A stretch of DNA of 7,478 nucleotides from Gemmatimonadota bacterium (GTDB lineage: Bacteria; Gemmatimonadota; Gemmatimonadetes; Gemmatimonadales; GWC2-71-9). Where the stretch lies: assembly GCA_003220855.1 (NCBI GenBank), contig QHTP01000135.1, forward strand, positions 1 through 7,478, written 5' to 3'. Shown one piece after another: positions 1 to 6,307 of the stretch; the stretch's first letter is position 1; every line of letters starts with the position of its first letter. The position numbers and the translations under genes are program-made. Below the pieces are notes generated by a model. The model worked only from the letters and a program-made list of their open reading frames with translations. It was not told where the DNA came from and ran no database searches.

Positions 1-69
1 TTGAAGGAGGGCGCCAATTTCGATGCGTTGCGAGGCGAGCAGCAGCTTCTTCTTCGGGATGCGGGTAAC
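1..69 (-). CDS. Possible N-terminal part of a divergent gene (runs off left edge)
   Basis: Read on the minus strand from 69 to 1, one frame gives 23 residues, VTRIPKKKLLLASQ then RIEIGALLQ, with mostly G/C third positions. That looks more protein-like than the other frames here. No ATG, GTG or TTG lies in this frame just upstream; the only nearby ATG, at 81-79, is in another frame. Either the start is unusual, a base is wrong, or the frame is not real. A TTGACA match (122-117) with a weak CAAACT (99-94) 17 bases downstream could be its promoter. I do not recognise the product. Confidence 0.22.
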
Positions 70-188
70 CCTGGCGTCATGCCTGCCCTGTGCAGTTTGT
101 GCACTTGGCCACTGGTTGTCAAGCCCGCGAGCGTTACCGGGGCGCTTCCGCGGCTATCCTCGGCAATGTCACCCATCGGCGACTCGCC

Positions 189-503
189 ATGACGACGACC
201 CCGCGTGCGGACAATCTGGTAGAAAAAGTCGCAGCGGCCCTGGTAGAGCGGCAGCATCTGCTCCCCAAGGACCTCGCCGCGGGCGATGTGGCGAGTCGGA
301 TCGCGCACTGCTACCGCGATCTCGCCGACGGGACGTCCGGGTTCTGGGTGGCGCGCCCGCGCTGGGCGGCCGCGGAAGGTCGTCCGGCGGGTCGGGCGCT
401 CTACGAGGTGCTGCGCGCCGACGGACGCGTCGGCGTGTGGGACGCCCTGACGCTGGACGAGGGTGAGCTGATTGCCGACGTCCTCACGAAACTCTCCCTG
501 TAA
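189..503 (+). CDS. Hypothetical protein, 104 aa
   Basis: I do not recognise a family. The protein is 104 residues, starts MTTTPRADNLVEKVAAALVE and is probably cytoplasmic, with no signal peptide or membrane segment. It looks largely helical: an amphipathic N-terminal helix (about residues 8-22), a segment ending AHCYRDLADG, a Trp-containing middle (FWVARPRWAAAEGRPAG) and a C-terminal helix (TLDEGELIADVLTKL). Codon third positions are strongly G/C, supporting real coding. The frame stays open upstream to 90, but ATG 189 is the first start whose product looks coding. No strong Shine-Dalgarno precedes it; a TATCCT element at 155-160 could be a -10 box. It converges on the zinc-ribbon gene with 15 bases between the stops. 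Function unknown. Confidence 0.72.
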   Translation: MTTTPRADNLVEKVAAALVERQHLLPKDLAAGDVASRIAHCYRDLADGTSGFWVARPRWAAAEGRPAGRALYEVLRADGRVGVWDALTLDEGELIADVLTKLSL

Positions 504-518
504 GCGCGGCGGGTCGAC

Positions 519-941
519 CTACTCCTCGTCCTTCGTCTCGCTCTTCGTCAGGTAGCGCTCCTCCCACGCGACGCCAAACATCCCCTGGCACTTGGGGCAC
601 GCCATCTTGCCGGGCCGTCCCTCGAGCGGCGCCCGGGTGCGGCACACGGGGCAGACGGCGTAGGGAGCCCCCAGCTGCGGCGGCAGCTTGCTGGCGTCCC
701 GCGGCCGGGGGACCACGGACCAGCGCAGCGGCCGGCCGAGCACCACCTCGACTAAGCGTCGCGGCACGCCGATGGGAGAACGCTGGATGTCCAAGAAGAC
801 TTCCGACGGCGTGAAGCGCGTGACGCGGTACCACGCCCCGCGGCGCAGCCCCACGTCGGCCTCCACGCGCAGCCGCGCCCATGCGAGCTGCAGCTCCTGA
901 ACAGGAACAGATGGGTTCATCGAGGTCCGCAGCTCCGCCAC
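519..941 (-). CDS. Zinc-ribbon protein, about 140 aa
   Basis: The C-terminal part holds two Cys pairs, CPVC (C97, C100) and CPKC (C115, C118), 14 residues apart. This is a standard four-cysteine zinc ribbon, here at residues 94-128 and followed by a short acidic tail (ETKDEE). The N-terminal 90 residues form a soluble domain with beta-like segments (GAWYRVTRFTPSEVFLDIQR) and a basic, Pro-rich linker. There is no signal peptide, so it is probably cytoplasmic. Similar two-part proteins are, from memory, common in Gemmatimonadota and uncharacterised; a nucleic-acid or partner-binding role is only a guess. The start is uncertain: GTG at 941 has AGGG six bases upstream, while ATG at 920 (Met8) has a poorer site. 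The gene is convergent with the 189-503 gene. Confidence 0.8.
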   Translation of the reverse strand: MAELRTSMNPSVPVQELQLAWARLRVEADVGLRRGAWYRVTRFTPSEVFLDIQRSPIGVPRRLVEVVLGRPLRWSVVPRPRDASKLPPQLGAPYAVCPVCRTRAPLEGRPGKMACPKCQGMFGVAWEERYLTKSETKDEE

Positions 942-1157
942 TGGCCGCCCTAGGTTGGCCCCTGGGCTCGCCCGGCGTCAACCCCATTTCGGACGAGAGT
1001 TGGAGGGTTCGGTGCGATGGCAATCACCGTTCCACGAGAGCGCCGCGATGCCAGTCCTGGTGGCACAAGGGATGCCGCGCTGCACTGCTGCAACACTTGT
1101 CGAGTGCGCGGCGGCGGAACTACGGTTCATGTGGGGAGGTAGCCAGCGAGATCTGAC
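942..1157 (+). other. Intergenic region between divergent genes; possible promoter and short ORF
   Basis: This 216-base gap separates the minus-strand zinc-ribbon gene from the first response regulator. A weak promoter-like pair, TTGTCG (1097-1102) and TACGGT (1121-1126) spaced by 18, points toward the regulator. A strong ribosome-binding sequence, GGGGAGGT (1133-1140), lies 17 bases before ATG 1158, which is farther than usual. A short frame from ATG 1048 (37 codons, MPVLVAQGMPRC...) ends at TGA 1159-1161 and overlaps the regulator start as ATGA. Its codon use is not convincingly coding, so I do not call it a gene. Confidence 0.3.
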
Positions 1158-1613
1158 ATGACAATCCCAAGGAAGACGTGGTCGGTGCTGATGGTGGACG
1201 ACAACCCGGCGATGCGCGAGGCGATCGCGCGCTCGCTGGCGCGACGTGGCTGCGCCGTGACCACCGCGACAGATGCCGCGGAGGCGCTTGCGTCGCTGCG
1301 GCGACAGTCGTGCGACGTCGTCGTCACGGACTTGAACATGCCCGAGCACGGCGGGCTGTGGCTGTGGCGTCAGGCGATGATCGTGCGACCGGAGCTGCGC
1401 GGCCGCTTCGTGCTGATTGCGTCGGAGCCACTGCCCGATCCGCGCAGCATGGACCTGTTCCTCGAATCCGAGCGCTTCGTGCTCAAGCCGTTGTCACTCG
1501 ACACGCTGTGGCGCCTGGTCGAAGAGGCGATGCAGGGTACGCCGCAGGTGGCGAAGGGCAGTCGCGTCGAGCCGGAGGCGAGGTCCGCGGGCACAGTGGG
1601 CGGCGCCCCTTGA
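1158..1613 (+). CDS. Single-domain response regulator (CheY-like receiver)
   Basis: A stand-alone receiver domain of 151 residues. It accepts a phosphoryl group from a histidine kinase and signals through protein contacts, as it has no output domain. The key residues are present: acidic pair D14-D15 in the LMVDDN strand, phospho-acceptor D58 in VVTDLNMP, the Ser/Thr switch position S89 (LIAS) and K110 before Pro in VLKP. The domain covers about residues 9-126; the last 25 residues (PQVAKGSRVEPEAR...) are a low-complexity tail. ATG 1158 leaves a normal short lead before the first strand. It lies 33 bases upstream of a second receiver gene in the same direction, so the two are probably co-transcribed. 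No kinase is nearby, so its partner is unknown. Confidence 0.9.
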   Translation: MTIPRKTWSVLMVDDNPAMREAIARSLARRGCAVTTATDAAEALASLRRQSCDVVVTDLNMPEHGGLWLWRQAMIVRPELRGRFVLIASEPLPDPRSMDLFLESERFVLKPLSLDTLWRLVEEAMQGTPQVAKGSRVEPEARSAGTVGGAP

Positions 1614-1646
1614 GCCGCGCCGGGCCGCGCACTTAAGTTGAGCGCC

Positions 1647-2114
1647 ATGCGCGGCCCGACACCGATCAACATCCTGTTGGTCGAAGACGATCCTGCCGAC
1701 GTGGAGTTGACGCGGCGCGGGTTGGGACGCGGCAAGGTGCAGAACCGGCTCTGGGTCGTGGCGGACGGCGTCGACGCGCTCGCGTTCCTGCGACGCGAGG
1801 GCCCGCATCACGGCGTGCCGCGGCCCGACCTCGTCTTGCTCGACTTGAAGCTCCCCCACCTGGACGGCCGCGACGTGTTGCTGCGCATCCGCGAGGAGCC
1901 GCGCTGGCACGAGCTACCGGTGGTGGTGCTCACCGGGTCCGATGCCGAGCATGAGCAGCTTGCGACGCTCGCCGCCGACGGCTTCCTGACCAAGCCGGTG
2001 GATTTCGCGCGCTTGAGCGAGGTCATTCTGCGCATCGCCGGCCTGGGCTGGGCCATCGTGCGCGTGCCTGCCGCGGGGAGGGACGCGGGCGCCCGGCGGG
2101 CCGCGCCCCGCTGA
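1647..2114 (+). CDS. Rcp1-like single-domain response regulator
   Basis: A receiver-only protein of 155 residues. Counting from ATG 1647, the acidic pair is D14-D15 (LLVEDDPAD), the phospho-acceptor D66 (VLLDLKLPHLDG), the switch threonine T96 (VVLTGSD) and the conserved lysine K116 (FLTKPVDF). The insertion between the second and third strands (REGPHHGVPRPDLVLLD) and the late helix (SEVILRIAGLGWAIVRVP) match the Rcp1-type subgroup that often pairs with phytochrome-like or other sensor kinases. The tail after about 145 is Ala/Arg/Gly-rich. TTG 1638 is an alternative start nine bases upstream, but ATG is preferred; neither has a good ribosome-binding site. Translation may therefore depend on the upstream receiver gene. 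Confidence 0.9.
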   Translation: MRGPTPINILLVEDDPADVELTRRGLGRGKVQNRLWVVADGVDALAFLRREGPHHGVPRPDLVLLDLKLPHLDGRDVLLRIREEPRWHELPVVVLTGSDAEHEQLATLAADGFLTKPVDFARLSEVILRIAGLGWAIVRVPAAGRDAGARRAAPR

Positions 2115-2485
2115 TTCACGGGTGTCGTAGACCCTGATGTGCATCTTGTGCAGTTTGGTCCCGCAGGCGATGATTGTGTTGTAACACCTGCTGTAGAGAT
2201 GCACTGGCGTATGGTCGGGCCGTCGGACCATCGCCGCTTTGCGTCCGCCGTCCAGGACCGCACGCCTGGCGGCGGCGCATTGTTTTCGGGAGGTGAGGGT
2301 TCGGCCTGCGTCCATCTCGTCGAACACTCGGAAGAATTCCTTGCGCCCCGACAAGATGGGATGTCGACTATTGCACCGAGCGGGACATCTCGCGATGTTC
2401 GAGCGGCGTTCGAGTCTTCCAGATGGAACAGCAGCCGTCTGTCAATCTGCGTAGTGTGTGAAAGACTCGCATGCGCGAGGCGCGA
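2115..2485 (+). other. Gene-free stretch with small symmetric elements
   Basis: No convincing gene in 371 bases: frames on both strands give peptides without family features, and base composition looks less GC-rich than its surroundings. It begins with a small imperfect hairpin after the regulator stop (GGGTGTC 2120-2126 / GACCC 2130-2134) without a T run, so it is at best a weak terminator. Other elements are the near-palindrome GTGTTGTAACAC (2176-2187), an inverted repeat GATGTC/GACATC (2360-2365 and 2384-2389), and GTTCGAG twice (2397-2403 and 2408-2414), starts 11 bases apart, one helical turn. These could be operator sites for the downstream lipoprotein gene, but all are short enough to be chance. 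Confidence 0.4.
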
Positions 2486-3597
2486 ATGCGTACGCGACTG
2501 ATCTTGCTTGTGGTTGCCGAGACCGTGCTACTTCAAGGCTGCGCTCACGCCCCGCCCGCCGATTTCGCTCCCGACCCCAGCCTCATCGCGCAGATCCGGG
2601 CGATCCGGATCATCCCGGGATCCGGGGAGGGTGCCCCGGCGCCACGATCCCCGCGAAGTACGAGGCGGTGTTGGACGATGGGTCGCGCGTCCCGTTCGCG
2701 CGCTCTTACGAGAAGACGCATCCGCCGCGCTTGCACGTGGTGTTCCTCGACCGGAAAAGTCCAGATGCGGTGTCGCGGGAGAACGGTGACTGGGTGACCG
2801 AGCCGGACCCGCTCGCGACGGCGTCCACCGGCTTCCGCCTCTCGGCGACGCTGCGGTCCAAGCCGAGCGTCACGAGCTCGGTCGTCGTCCCGCCTAACTA
2901 CGCGTGCATGCCCCACACGTTCGCGTTCTGGGGCGCGCCAGGAGGATTGGGAGGGACGAGAGGATTCGCTGGGCCGGACGTGACCATACGACTCGCGATG
3001 CTACGCTCGCCGTTCTACGACAAGTTATATGTCGCCGGAATCCAGGTGGGCACGGCTCCGCCCCGCTACGTCTTAGGCGACGCGAGCAGCGTCCCGCCAG
3101 CGCATTGGTTGACGGTGGATTCGCAGGGAGGCGAGGGTGGTGCGGGGCTCGCGGGCACGGACGGAATGGACGGTGCTCCGGGAGCTCCGGGGTGCCCCGG
3201 GCAAGCAGGCTTTCCGGGATGGAGCGGGAGCGACGGCCGCGCGGGGGGCGACGGCGGTAGCGGCGGCCGCATCACCATCGTCGTTCCCGAAGACCGGCCG
3301 CTCCTCGCCAACCTCGTGGACGGTCGCAGCTGGGGTGGGACCGGCGGATCGGGAGGGTCCGGCGGGAAGGGAGGTCGTGGCGGTATGGGAGGCCAGGGTT
3401 TGTTCGATGCGAACAATCAGCCCTGCGCAGGCGGCACCGACGGGGTGTCAGGCCATGACGGAGCTACGGGCCTGTCGGGCGGCCCGGGAGCGCCAGGGTT
3501 GCGCTCGATCGTCGTGGCACACCCGAAGGATCTGTTCGACGCGCAGGCGCCTCCCGGCCTGGCCGGGCTGCTGGAGCGGCCGCAGCGAGAGCCCTAG
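2486..3597 (+). CDS. Glycine-rich collagen-like lipoprotein, apparent frameshift near 2617-2645
   Basis: Two frames together make one sensible protein of about 370 residues. From ATG 2486 the first frame gives a lipoprotein signal peptide (RTRLILLVVAETVLLQGC, lipid-bearing Cys at residue 19), then APPADFAPDPSLIAQIRAIRIIP. The plausible protein then continues one base back in the other frame, ATIPAKYEAVLDDGSRVPFA, running to TAG 3595. That frame is not protein-like before about 2640. One missing base in the G/C-rich stretch explains this. After a beta-like domain (about 2647-2925) comes a short Gly-rich piece (2932-2980), a folded segment (VTIRLAMLRSPFYDKLYVAG), and two long Gly-rich blocks (about 3127-3270 and 3334-3500) separated by ITIVVPEDRPLLANLVDGRS. 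ATG 2486 has GCGAGG five bases upstream; ATG 2471 is less likely. It is probably anchored in the outer membrane; the role is unknown. Confidence 0.72.
3127..3500 (+). repeat. Gly-X-X / Gly-Gly-X repeat blocks (collagen-like) within the lipoprotein gene
   Basis: The coding sequence repeats a degenerate nine-base theme, giving GxxGxxG runs such as GTDGMDGAPGAPGCPGQAGFPG and, after a non-repetitive spacer at about 3271-3333, GGTGGSGGSGGKGGRGG. The first block resembles collagen (Gly-Ala-Pro, Gly-X-Y). The second is Gly-Gly-X and more like a flexible or polyglycine-II type segment. Cys appears in the first block and again in NNQPCAGG. Confidence 0.75.
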
Positions 3598-3620
3598 CGT
3601 ACAACGAGTGCGATGCGCGA

Positions 3621-3702
3621 TGCGACCGGAGGGACTCGAACCCCCACGGGTTGCCCCACAGGATCCTAAGTCCTGCGCGTCTACCAGTTCCGCCACGGTC
3701 GC
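3621..3702 (-). tRNA. tRNA-Leu (anticodon UAG)
   Basis: The minus strand folds as a class II tRNA of 82 bases. The acceptor is GCGACCG paired with CGGTCGC, followed by discriminator A. The D arm carries TGGTAGACGC, the anticodon stem is CAGGA/TCCTG with loop CTTAGGA, so the anticodon is TAG (3666-3668 on the plus strand) reading CUA and other CUN leucine codons. A long variable arm (GGGGCAACCCC) is diagnostic of Leu/Ser, and the T arm contains GGTTCGAGTCC. The 3' CCA is not encoded; the genome has TCG there. Its 3' end is 23 bases from the convergent lipoprotein stop. No recognisable integrated element adjoins it. Confidence 0.97.
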
Positions 3703-3772
3703 TGGCCGCCGAGACTCAACTTAGCTGCCGAGCGCCCGCCCCGGAAATCCCCACCCCCCGGCGGCACGCACC

Positions 3773-3801
3773 TTGCCACTTTCCCCGGCGTCCGGCATCC
3801 T
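3773..3801 (+). promoter_or_regulatory. Candidate sigma70-type promoter of the pilin gene
   Basis: TTGCCA (3773-3778, five of six matches to TTGACA) is followed after exactly 17 bases by CATCCT (3796-3801, three of six matches to TATAAT). Transcription would start near 3808, only about six bases before ATG 3814. The gene also lacks a Shine-Dalgarno, so a leaderless or near-leaderless message fits. Confidence 0.42.
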
Positions 3802-3813
3802 TAGTGGGTCGGT

Positions 3814-4212
3814 ATGAAACGCAACGGCTTTACGCTCATCGAGCTGCTGATCGTAGTGGCCATCATCGGGCTCGTCGCCACGATCGCCGTCCCCAAGCTC
3901 ATCAACACCAAAGAGCGGGCCCTGGTCGCGGCCATGAAGTCGGACTTGCGCAACCTCGTGACGGCCGAAGAGAACTATCTCATCGATCACGCCAAGTACA
4001 CGCCCGACCTAGGCCCGGACTACCATTTCTCCGTCGGCAATCAACCGCCGGCGATCACGCTGACGGGGGACGGGTGGACGGCGTCGATGACGAATCCGAA
4101 CACGACCGAGCAGTGCGCCGTGTTCGTCGGCTCGACGCCGCTACCGCCCGCCACGCGGGAAGCCGTGCCCGCTTGTGCGAGGGGCGCGTCGACCACGACA
4201 CCGTCTCCCTAG
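3814..4212 (+). CDS. Type IV pilin-like protein (prepilin)
   Basis: A 132-residue prepilin. The leader MKRNG is cut by prepilin peptidase before F6, giving a methylatable Phe at mature position 1 and the invariant Glu at mature position 5 (FTLIE). The hydrophobic helix FTLIELLIVVAIIGLVATIAVP (6-27) anchors the subunit in the inner membrane and then forms the filament core. It continues as an amphipathic helix with KERALVAAMKSDLRNLVTAEENY. The C-terminal globular part has C101 and C121, spaced like a pilin disulfide loop, and ends in ARGASTTTPSP. The length and Cys pair suggest a PilA-like pilin more than a secretion pseudopilin, but the two cannot be told apart here. No pilus assembly genes are in the window. 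Confidence 0.9.
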   Translation: MKRNGFTLIELLIVVAIIGLVATIAVPKLINTKERALVAAMKSDLRNLVTAEENYLIDHAKYTPDLGPDYHFSVGNQPPAITLTGDGWTASMTNPNTTEQCAVFVGSTPLPPATREAVPACARGASTTTPSP

Positions 4213-4291
4213 CGGCGTCACACGCGCCGCTCCCGTCTGACGTAGTTTCCCGGCCGTCCCCGTAGGGTTGCACGACCTGTCACCCTTGGAG

Positions 4292-6259
4292 ATGTCCGTG
4301 CCCGCCGCCCCACTGCTGCTCGCGCTGCTCGCGCTGCTCGCCCTCCAGGCGCCCCCAACCCCGGCGGACTGGCCCGCCTACGGCCGCGACCCGCAGGGCA
4401 CCCGCTATTCGCCCGCCACGGTGATCACCCGCGCGAACGTCGCCCGCCTTGAGCCGGCGTGGATGTATCGCACCGGCGAGACCGGTGCCGCGTTCAAGAC
4501 CGACAAGCCGACCTCGTTCGAAGCGACTCCGCTAGTGGTGGGCGGCGTGATGTACGTCGGCACCCCGCTGGGCCGGGTGATCGCGCTTGACCCCGCCACC
4601 GGTCGGGAGCGCTGGGTGTTCGATCCCAAGATCAAGCGCGACGTGCGCTACGGGGACTTCGCGAGCCGCGGCGTCTCCACCTGGCTCGACGAGTCCGCGG
4701 CCGCCGGCACCGCGTGCCGCCGCCGCATCTTCGTGGCCACGGCGCAGTCGCAGCTCATCGCGCTCGACGCTCGCGACGGGCGGCCCTGCGCCGGATTCGG
4801 TCGGAGCGGAATCGTCGACCTTAAGGCAGGGCTGCGGATCGCGCCGTTCGAGCCGGCCGCGTATTCGATGACGTCGCCCCCCCTCGTCGTGAAGGGCGTG
4901 GTGATCACCGGCTCTTCGATCGCCGACAACAGCCGGCCCGACCCGGCGAGCGGCGAGGTGCGCGCCTACGATGCCCGCACCGGGGCCCTCAAGTGGACCT
5001 GGGATCCGATTCCGCAAGATCCCAACGACCCGGCCTACGGCGAGTGGCATGGCGCATTAGCCCAGAAGAGCGGTGCCGCCAACGCCTGGTCGATCCTGGT
5101 GGCGGATCCCGCGCGCGATCTCGTCTTCATCCCCACCGGCAGTGCGGCCCCCGACTACTACGGCGTGCTCCGTCTCGGGCGTAACCGCTACGCCAACTCG
5201 ATCGTAGCCCTGCGCGCCTCCACCGGCCAACTGGTGTGGGCGTTTCAAACCGTGCACCACGATCTGTGGGACTACGACAACGCGTCGCCGCCGCTGCTCG
5301 TCACCGTCACGCACGACGGGGCCAAGGTCCCCGCCGTGCTGCAGGCCACGAAAACCGGCATGCTGTTCGTGCTCGATCGCGAGAACGGGCGTCCCATCTT
5401 TCCCGTGGAGGAACGTCCGGTCCCCTCGAGCGACATCCCGGGTGAACAGGCGTCCCCTACGCAGCCCTTCCCCAAGGTGATTGCGCCCCTGAGCCCGAAT
5501 CGGTTCACGCTCGAGCAGGTGTGGGGCGTGACCGACGCAGACCGGGCTGCTTGCCATGCGGCGATCGACAGTCTGCGCAACGAAGGGATCTTTACGCCGC
5601 CCAGCGTGCGCGGGACCTTCGTGCTGCCGTCCAACATCGGCGGGGCGCACTGGGGCGGCGTGGCGGTGGACCCGGTGCGCCAGATCGCCATCGTGCCCGT
5701 GAACCGGATCGCGGCCGTGGTGCAGCTGATCCCCCGGGAGCAGTTCGATCACGAGCGGGCCATGACGGAGGACAAGCGGCTGGGTCGCGACTACGAGTAC
5801 AACGGCATGTGGGGGACGCCCTACGTCATGCGGCGCCGCATGATCTTGAGCCCGTCCGGCCTGCCGTGCACCGCGCCTCCCTTCGGGACGTTGGTCGCTA
5901 TCGACCTGAAGACCGGTCACCGGTTGTGGGAGGTGCCGCTGGGGTCGTTCACGCGACCGCTGCCGGCGGAGCAGGCCGCCACGGTCCCGGCCGAGTGGGG
6001 TTCGCCCAATCTGGGCGGGCCGATAATCACCGCGGGGGGAATCATATTCCTCGGAGCCGCACTGGACCGTTGGCTCCATGCCTACGACATCGAGACGGGG
6101 CGCGAGCTGTGGCGCGGCCCGCTCCCCGAGAGCGGCAAGGCCACACCCATGAGCTACCAGCTCCCCTCGGGCGAGCAATTCGTCGCGATCGCGGTCGGCG
6201 GGGGCGGCGCGTTCGGCGTGGGCGATTACGTCGTGGCGTTCCGACTCAAGGCGGAGTGA
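4292..6259 (+). CDS. PQQ-dependent dehydrogenase, soluble periplasmic (glucose dehydrogenase-like)
   Basis: A 655-residue quinoprotein with an eight-bladed propeller that oxidises a sugar or alcohol using PQQ and Ca2+. A signal peptide (MSVPAAPLLLALLALLAL...) replaces the five membrane helices of E. coli-type Gcd, so the enzyme is exported and apparently soluble. Family signatures in order, numbered from ATG 4292: WPAYGRDPQGTRYSP (about 27), CRRRIFVATAQSQLIALDA, NRYANSIVAL, HHDLWDYD (322-329, which by family comparison holds the catalytic Asp), ATKTGMLFVLDR (K354, PQQ-contact position), NIGGAHWGG, GLPCTAPPFGTL, GGPIITAGG, and terminal GDYVVAFRLKAE. No CxxCH haem motif, so electrons go to a separate acceptor. 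TTG 4268 is an alternative start eight codons upstream; ATG gives the cleaner signal peptide. The substrate cannot be read from sequence. Confidence 0.92.
   Translation: MSVPAAPLLLALLALLALQAPPTPADWPAYGRDPQGTRYSPATVITRANVARLEPAWMYRTGETGAAFKTDKPTSFEATPLVVGGVMYVGTPLGRVIALDPATGRERWVFDPKIKRDVRYGDFASRGVSTWLDESAAAGTACRRRIFVATAQSQLIALDARDGRPCAGFGRSGIVDLKAGLRIAPFEPAAYSMTSPPLVVKGVVITGSSIADNSRPDPASGEVRAYDARTGALKWTWDPIPQDPNDPAYGEWHGALAQKSGAANAWSILVADPARDLVFIPTGSAAPDYYGVLRLGRNRYANSIVALRASTGQLVWAFQTVHHDLWDYDNASPPLLVTVTHDGAKVPAVLQATKTGMLFVLDRENGRPIFPVEERPVPSSDIPGEQASPTQPFPKVIAPLSPNRFTLEQVWGVTDADRAACHAAIDSLRNEGIFTPPSVRGTFVLPSNIGGAHWGGVAVDPVRQIAIVPVNRIAAVVQLIPREQFDHERAMTEDKRLGRDYEYNGMWGTPYVMRRRMILSPSGLPCTAPPFGTLVAIDLKTGHRLWEVPLGSFTRPLPAEQAATVPAEWGSPNLGGPIITAGGIIFLGAALDRWLHAYDIETGRELWRGPLPESGKATPMSYQLPSGEQFVAIAVGGGGAFGVGDYVVAFRLKAE
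4316..4342 (+). repeat. Three 9-bp tandem copies in the signal peptide
   Basis: CTGCTCGCG occurs at 4316-4324 and 4325-4333, with a third copy (CTGCTCGCC) at 4334-4342. It encodes Leu-Leu-Ala units of the signal peptide core. Slippage would add or remove three residues without a frameshift. Confidence 0.7.
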
Positions 6260-6307
6260 CTCACCGGCCGGGCCGCGACGGCCGCATGCGATGCCTGCGC
6301 CATCGCG

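Noticed and set aside
2139..2501. A 120-codon plus-strand frame in the gene-free stretch
   Set aside because: It has no recognisable features, lacks coding-type third-position bias, and overlaps the lipoprotein start in another frame.
2617..2645. Programmed -1 ribosomal frameshifting in the lipoprotein gene
   Set aside because: No X-XXY-YYZ slippery heptamer is seen, and the context favours a sequencing error or mutation.
3066..3416. Minus-strand Pro-rich frame (PPRPPFPPDPPDPP)
   Set aside because: It is the reverse complement of the Gly-rich repeats; Gly codons GGN read as NCC/Pro-rich in antisense.
3448..3696. Minus-strand frame beginning MAELVDAQDLGSCG...
   Set aside because: This is translated tRNA-Leu sequence, a well-known false protein call, continuing antisense to the lipoprotein gene.
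3598..3813. Integration site of a mobile element at the tRNA-Leu gene
   Set aside because: No integrase, no repeated tRNA 3' end and no foreign-looking cargo are visible on either side.
6271..6283. Hairpin GGCCG-CGA-CGGCC after the dehydrogenase stop as a terminator
   Set aside because: The stem is only five pairs and no T run follows; such short palindromes are common in high-GC DNA.
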